Assembly (NCBI RefSeq): GCF_007992175.1 | Contig: NZ_BJZT01000040.1 | Span: 25,022-89,021 of the forward strand | DNA: 64,000 nucleotides | Direction of reading: 5' to 3' | Source of the DNA: Methylobacterium haplocladii | Lineage (GTDB): Bacteria; Pseudomonadota; Alphaproteobacteria; Rhizobiales; Beijerinckiaceae | Part shown: piece by piece, positions 60,117 through 64,000 of the stretch | Position numbering within the stretch: position 1 is the first letter of the stretch | How the letters are laid out: each line of letters begins with the position of its first letter | Position numbers and translations under genes: made by a program | Notes under the pieces: model-generated | What the model saw: the letters and a program-made list of their open reading frames with translations, nothing else | What the model was told of the DNA's origin: nothing | The model's database searches: none

Positions 60117-61521
60117 CCGCGGTGATGCGGGCGCGCTCGCGGATGTAGCGCTCCACGGCGGCCTGATCGTTGGGGAGATTGGCGATCAGCTCGGGCCGGT
60201 CCAGCAGATCTGCGAGGTGCGGCGGCAGCGCGGGCCGCCCGGCGCCGGTCGCCTGCGAGACCGCATCGGGGAATTTCGCCGGATGCGCGGTGGCGAGCGC
60301 CACGACGGGCGTCGCGGGATCCTTCTGCAGCAGCCGGCGGCCGGCCCGGACGCCGATGGCGCTGTGCGGATCGAGCACCATGCCGGTCTTGCGGTAGGTG
60401 CCTGCGATCTCCTCGACCACCTCGGGCTCGTGGACCGCCGCGGCATCGAACTCGTCGCGCACGGTCTGCAACACGGCGGGATCGAGGCTGAAGCCGCCGG
60501 ACTGCTTCAGCCCCGCCATCAGGCGCCCGAGCGAGGACGAGTCGCGGCCCAGTGCTTCGAACAGCAACCGCTCGAAGTTCGACGAGATCTGGATGTCCAT
60601 CGACGGCGAGGTCGTGGGCTGCACGCCGCGCAGCTCGTAGGCGCCGTGCTCCAGCGTTCGCGCCAAAATGTCGTTGGCGTTGGTGCCGATCATCAGGCGA
60701 TCGATCGGCAGGCCCATGCGCTTGGCGACCCAACCGGCGAGGATGTCGCCGAAATTGCCCGTCGGCACCGCGAACGAGACCGGGCGATGCGGGCTGCCCA
60801 GCGAGACGGCGCTGGTGAAGTAGTAGACCGCCTGCGCCGCGACCCGCGCCCAGTTGATCGAGTTGACGCCGGACAGATGGACGTCCTGCGCAAAGTCGCC
60901 GTGCTGGAACATCGACTTCACGATGTCCTGGCAATCGTCGAAAGTGCCGTCGATGGCGATGGCGTGGACGTTCGGGCAGGCCACCGTCGTCATCTGCCGA
61001 CGCTGCACCTCCGAGACGCGGCCGTGCGGGAACAGCACGAAGACGTCGACCTGATCGAGCCCCTTGAAGGCTTCGACCGCCGCGGAGCCGGTATCGCCCG
61101 ACGTCGCGCCGACGATCGTCGCCCGCGAGCCGCGCTGACGCAGCACATGGTCCATCAGCCGCCCGAGCAGCTGCATGGCCACGTCCTTGAAGGCGAGCGT
61201 CGGGCCGTGGAAGAGTTCGAGCAGGAAGAGGTTGTCGTCGATCTGCGTCAGCGGGCAGATTGCGGGATGACGGAAGCCGGAATAGGCATCCTCGATCATC
61301 CGGTCGAGCGCAGCGTCCGCGATCTCGCCGTCGATGAGCGGGCGCAGCACGCGCTTGGCCGCGTCGGCATAGCGCACACCGCTGAGACCCGCGATCTCGG
61401 ATCGCGAAATCTGCGGCCAGCTCTCCGGCACGTAGAGGCCGCCGTCGCGGGCTAGGCCGGCGAGGAGGGCATCGGAAAAGCTCAAGGGCGCAGCGGCGCC
61501 GCGGGTCGAAACGTGCAGCAA
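60109..61521 (-). CDS. thrC: Threonine synthase
   Basis: The 470-residue PLP enzyme converts O-phosphohomoserine to threonine. The chosen TTG start at 61521 has GGAGG 5 bp upstream and gives the family-like opening LLHVSTRGAA, while ATG 61584 would add 21 unrelated residues. The PLP lysine lies in FHGPTLAFKDVAMQLLG. ATSGDTGSAAVEAF and VPTGNFGDILAGWVAKRMG are also clear. It is followed by the M16 peptidase gene with a short overlap, so they form an operon. Confidence 0.95.
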   Translation of the reverse strand: MLHVSTRGAAAPLSFSDALLAGLARDGGLYVPESWPQISRSEIAGLSGVRYADAAKRVLRPLIDGEIADAALDRMIEDAYSGFRHPAICPLTQIDDNLFLLELFHGPTLAFKDVAMQLLGRLMDHVLRQRGSRATIVGATSGDTGSAAVEAFKGLDQVDVFVLFPHGRVSEVQRRQMTTVACPNVHAIAIDGTFDDCQDIVKSMFQHGDFAQDVHLSGVNSINWARVAAQAVYYFTSAVSLGSPHRPVSFAVPTGNFGDILAGWVAKRMGLPIDRLMIGTNANDILARTLEHGAYELRGVQPTTSPSMDIQISSNFERLLFEALGRDSSSLGRLMAGLKQSGGFSLDPAVLQTVRDEFDAAAVHEPEVVEEIAGTYRKTGMVLDPHSAIGVRAGRRLLQKDPATPVVALATAHPAKFPDAVSQATGAGRPALPPHLADLLDRPELIANLPNDQAAVERYIRERARITAGA

Positions 61522-61599
61522 AGGGGCCTCCGGGAAGGCGCCCGCTCTACACGATGCGTGTTGGTCTGTCGAAAGTGGCCGCACGATCGACGATGATCA

Positions 61600-62016
61600 T
61601 CACGCGTTGCTGCCCGGCGCCTTCTTCAGCGAGCAGCCGGTGATGCGCCATTGTCCGTCGGCCTGTTTCTGCAGCGAATAGAGCGCGACCCAGTCGACGC
61701 CGTTCTCGTCCTGCAGCTTCAGGCCCTGGGCGAGCTCGCCCTCGCCCGCATCCTCGACGGCATCGAAGCTGTAGCTGCGTGGGGCGAGCACCGGCGGGTA
61801 GCCTTGCTCGACCATGGCGAGAAACGTCTCGGGCGAGGTGAATAGGCTCTGGATCTGGGGGGCGGCCTGGGCGTAGGCGGTCGCCGAATCCTTCTTCTTG
61901 AAGGCCTCCAGTTGGCGCTCGATCGTGGCGCGCGCGGCGCTACGATCGGTCTCGTCCGCGGCCCGTGCCGCCGAACCCATCAGCAGAAGAGCGAGAAGTC
62001 CAACGAGGATGCGCAT
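61600..62016 (-). CDS. DUF4864-like secreted protein
   Basis: The 138-residue protein (ATG 62016) has a signal peptide (MRILVGLLALLLMGSAARAADE). A small alpha-plus-beta domain follows with ATIERQLEAFKKKDSATAYAQAAPQI, SPETFLAMVEQGYPPVLAPRSYSF and a WVALYSLQKQADGQWRITGC ending. This fits the DUF4864 pattern, which resembles NTF2-like folds. No function is known. It lies between thrC and surf1 on the same strand. Confidence 0.75.
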   Translation of the reverse strand: MRILVGLLALLLMGSAARAADETDRSAARATIERQLEAFKKKDSATAYAQAAPQIQSLFTSPETFLAMVEQGYPPVLAPRSYSFDAVEDAGEGELAQGLKLQDENGVDWVALYSLQKQADGQWRITGCSLKKAPGSNA

Positions 62017-62095
62017 CGTCGCCACTCCAGAGGGCCGGCCGATACGAGTGTAGCGCGCCGCCGAGAGGGGACAAGCAGAGGCCGTGCCGCAGGGA

Positions 62096-62869
62096 TCAGC
62101 CCCGAGACGGCGCGGGCGGGTCGTTGAGCTTTCGCCACGCGAACACAGAAAACACACCGACGAGGCAGGCGGCGATGCCGAACCAGGTGAAGGCGTATTG
62201 CAGGTGGTTGTTCGGCAGGTCGACGCGGAGCTGCCCACCGCGCGGCCAACCGCCGGGATTGGCCGCCGCGTCCGCCTCGATCAGGTAGGGCGGTACGGTT
62301 CCGAGGCCCTTCGCCGCGGCGATTCCGGCAATGTCGCGGTTGAACCATTCGCCGCGGGCCGGGTCGGCGGCCGGCACGAACATCGTGCGAACTTCGGAGG
62401 CCCGCAGGATGCCGGTCAGCGTGGTCTCGCCGGCGATCTGTCCGGCCTTCCGGTCGGCAGGGTTCTTGAGCTCGGTCGGGACGAAACCGCGGTTGATCAG
62501 CACGGTCGAGCCGTCCGCCCGCACCAGCGGCGTGATCACGTAGAAGCCCTGAAGGGCGCGGCCCGGGACGTCGCCGGCGGCGAGGCCGTGGACCAGCGTC
62601 TCCTTGTCGTTCTGGAGCGTTCCGGTGACGCGAACCCGGCGGAATTCGTCCGTCTTCGGATCCCAGGCGTCGGAGGCCGGGAGCTGTGCCGGCGGCTCTT
62701 CGTGCGAGCGCGCGATGATGTGGCCGATCAGCGCCTCCTTCTCGCCCTTGCGCTCGAGCTGCCAGACACCGAGGCCGATCAGGATGGCGAGGCTGACGGC
62801 CGAGGCGATGCCGGGCGCGATCAGTCCGCGCCAGCGGCCGGGGCTTTTCGATGCGCCGATCGCGTTCAC
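62096..62869 (-). CDS. surf1: SURF1-family cytochrome oxidase assembly protein
   Basis: The start is GTG 62869, overlapping the DUF983 stop by one base. The 257-residue product has the two SURF1 membrane segments, one near the N-terminus (SAVSLAILIGLGVWQLERK, with the GxWQ motif) and one near the C-terminus (YAFTWFGIAACLVGVFSVFAW). The periplasmic part includes VTGTLQNDKETLVHGL, INRGFVPTELK and YLIEADAAANPGGWPRGGQ. SURF1 helps insert heme a into cytochrome aa3 oxidase. Its neighbours (DUF983 and coxC) are the usual alphaproteobacterial arrangement. Confidence 0.92.
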   Translation of the reverse strand: MNAIGASKSPGRWRGLIAPGIASAVSLAILIGLGVWQLERKGEKEALIGHIIARSHEEPPAQLPASDAWDPKTDEFRRVRVTGTLQNDKETLVHGLAAGDVPGRALQGFYVITPLVRADGSTVLINRGFVPTELKNPADRKAGQIAGETTLTGILRASEVRTMFVPAADPARGEWFNRDIAGIAAAKGLGTVPPYLIEADAAANPGGWPRGGQLRVDLPNNHLQYAFTWFGIAACLVGVFSVFAWRKLNDPPAPSRG

Positions 62870-63237
62870 TACTTGAAGCGTCCCTGCTCGGCCTTGTTGT
62901 GGAGTTGAAGCGCCGCCAGCAGCCCCTTCAGGGGACGCACCAGCAGCAGGCTCAACCCGATCGAAAGCGTCGTCGCGACCAGGGCATGGACCCAGATCGG
63001 CGGCTCGTAGGTGATCTCCATCCAGAGCGCGAGACCGACGACGAAGACACCGACGATCGACATCACGAAAAAGGCCGGCCCGTCGCCGGTCGAGAACGAG
63101 GAGAAATCCTGGCCGCAGGTCTCGCAGGACGGCCTGAACGTCAGGAAGCCGTCGAACATGTGCCCCTCGCCGCAGCGCGGACAAAGACCCCGCAGGCCTG
63201 TCGAGATCGGCGATGGGCTGATGGCGGGCGGGGTCAT
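62869..63237 (-). CDS. DUF983 membrane protein with zinc-ribbon start
   Basis: The 122-residue protein begins with a short zinc-ribbon-like segment CPRCGEGHMFDG ... CETCGQDF. It continues with two membrane segments (FFVMSIVGVFVVGLALWM and WVHALVATTLSIGLSLLLV). DUF983 genes nearly always sit between coxC and surf1 in alphaproteobacteria and are thought to be linked to cytochrome oxidase biogenesis, but the function is unproven. It starts at ATG 63237, after the terminator at 63298. Confidence 0.9.
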   Translation of the reverse strand: MTPPAISPSPISTGLRGLCPRCGEGHMFDGFLTFRPSCETCGQDFSSFSTGDGPAFFVMSIVGVFVVGLALWMEITYEPPIWVHALVATTLSIGLSLLLVRPLKGLLAALQLHNKAEQGRFK

Positions 63238-63297
63238 GAATGCGGTTTCCTGGGCTCGACCCCCGATATGGGGACGAGCCCGGCTCCAGGCGCAAAA

Positions 63298-63319
63298 AAG
63301 GGCGGCTCGCGCCGCCCTT
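63298..63319 (-). terminator. Rho-independent terminator after coxC
   Basis: AAGGGCGGC and GCCGCCCTT form a perfect 9-bp stem with loop TCGC. On the minus strand it is followed by a T-run (TTTTTT, overlapping the last A-T pairs). It lies 40 bp past the coxC stop, so it separates coxC from the DUF983-surf1 genes. Confidence 0.85.
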
Positions 63320-63358
63320 CTGGGTTGTCCGGGGTGCAAGGCGCGCCCGTTCGGACCG

Positions 63359-64000
63359 TCAGTGGGCGGCAGCGTGGCCGACGCCCGAGCCCCAGACATA
63401 GATCGAGGCGAATAGGAACAGCCAGACCACGTCCACGAAATGCCAGTACCAGGCGGCGAATTCGAAACCGAGGTGCTGCTTGACGGTGAAGTCGCCGGAA
63501 TAGGCCCGCATCAGGCAGATCGCGAGGAAGATCGTGCCGATGATGACGTGCGCGCCGTGGAAGCCCGTCGCCATGAAGAAGGTTGACGAGTAGATGCTGC
63601 CCGCGAAGCCGAAATGCGCGTGGCTGTACTCGTAAGCCTGGCAGGCGGTGAACAGCACGCCGAGGATGATCGTCAGCCAGAGGCCGTATTTGAGGCCCTT
63701 GCGATCGTCGTGGAGCAGGGCGTGGTGGGCCCAGGTGATCGTGGTGCCCGAGGTGAGCAGGATCAGGGTGTTGAGGAGCGGCAGGTGCCAGGGGTCGAAG
63801 GCCTCGATGCCCTTGGGCGGCCAGACGCCGCCGGTGAACTCGACGCGCTGCGCCTGAATCGGGTCGGCGGTGTAGAGCGCCGCCTCGAAATAGGCCCAGA
63901 ACCAGGCGACGAAGAACATCACCTCGGAGGCGATGAACATCATCATGCCGTAGCGGTGATGCAGCTGGACGACGCGGGTGTGGTCGCCGCTATTCGCCTT
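63359..64000 (-). CDS. coxC: Cytochrome c oxidase subunit III (partial, 5' end outside the window)
   Basis: The 213 codons visible here are open to the right edge. An internal ATG at 63946 is not the start, because the frame reads on (VVQLHHRYGMMMFIASEVMFFVAW in part) with typical subunit III sequence. Five membrane segments are recognisable, with HAHFGFAGSIYSSTFFMATGFHGAHV and the ending YWHFVDVVWLFLFASIYVWG. Subunit III supports stable proton-pumping turnover of the aa3 oxidase in the inner membrane. A terminator follows the stop. Confidence 0.95.
   Translation of the reverse strand, partial: KANSGDHTRVVQLHHRYGMMMFIASEVMFFVAWFWAYFEAALYTADPIQAQRVEFTGGVWPPKGIEAFDPWHLPLLNTLILLTSGTTITWAHHALLHDDRKGLKYGLWLTIILGVLFTACQAYEYSHAHFGFAGSIYSSTFFMATGFHGAHVIIGTIFLAICLMRAYSGDFTVKQHLGFEFAAWYWHFVDVVWLFLFASIYVWGSGVGHAAAH

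Noticed and set aside
1..64000. CRISPR arrays, integrase or transposase genes, tRNA and rRNA genes
   Set aside because: No regularly spaced direct repeats, no recombinase-like proteins and no tRNA T-loop patterns were found on reading the gaps; the repeats present are palindromic.

Overview
The window comes from a pink-pigmented facultative methylotroph of the Methylobacterium/Methylorubrum group (Alphaproteobacteria, Rhizobiales). The base composition is very G+C-rich. The mxa methanol-oxidation cluster is in the order known from Methylorubrum extorquens, and there is a Methylobacterium-like class I PHA synthase. Most identifications rest on motif reading and remembered family sequences; no database search was possible.

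Region 1 (1-14260) is methanol oxidation. A divergent serine-protease-like gene and a typical mxaF promoter are followed by mxaF-J-G-I-R-S-A-C-K-L-D-E-H-B. This encodes both subunits of the calcium-dependent PQQ methanol dehydrogenase, its cytochrome cL acceptor, the MoxR/DUF58/vWA maturation module linked to calcium insertion, several periplasmic accessory proteins and a NarL-type response regulator. Long palindromic repeats interrupt the cluster between mxaI and mxaR and between mxaD and mxaE.

Region 2 (14416-24021) is mostly housekeeping: hisN, sufE, a PAS sensor kinase with a degenerate ATPase domain, zwf, an L,D-transpeptidase, a parvulin PPIase, a DsbA-like protein and an AmpG-like permease. 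Region 3 (24200-34306) has a PadR regulator beside a perfect 20-bp inverted repeat, a three-part LplT-PlsC-acyl-ACP synthetase fusion divergent from a TetR regulator with two operator-like palindromes, a duplicated left-handed beta-helix protein, moaE, an AI-2E family transporter and an aminotransferase. Region 4 (34432-50809) holds phaC, ohr, rlmE, two drug-type MFS exporters, guaB, a ketopantoate reductase-like gene, an RsmB-type methyltransferase with a probable CTG start, and two tandem alpha/beta hydrolases.

Region 5 (50964-58815) is the most striking part. It encodes an FdnGHI-type membrane formate dehydrogenase whose catalytic subunit is interrupted by an in-frame TGA at the known selenocysteine position. 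A bacterial SECIS hairpin follows, and then come fdhE and the selenocysteine elongation factor selB. This is a selenoprotein gene, not a pseudogene or two genes. Formate is an end intermediate of methanol oxidation, so regions 1 and 5 belong to the same C1 economy.

Region 6 (58812-64000, minus strand) has an M16 peptidase, thrC, a DUF4864 protein, surf1, a DUF983 protein and the 3' part of cytochrome oxidase subunit III, running off the right edge. No tRNA, rRNA, CRISPR array, transposase or prophage gene was seen.
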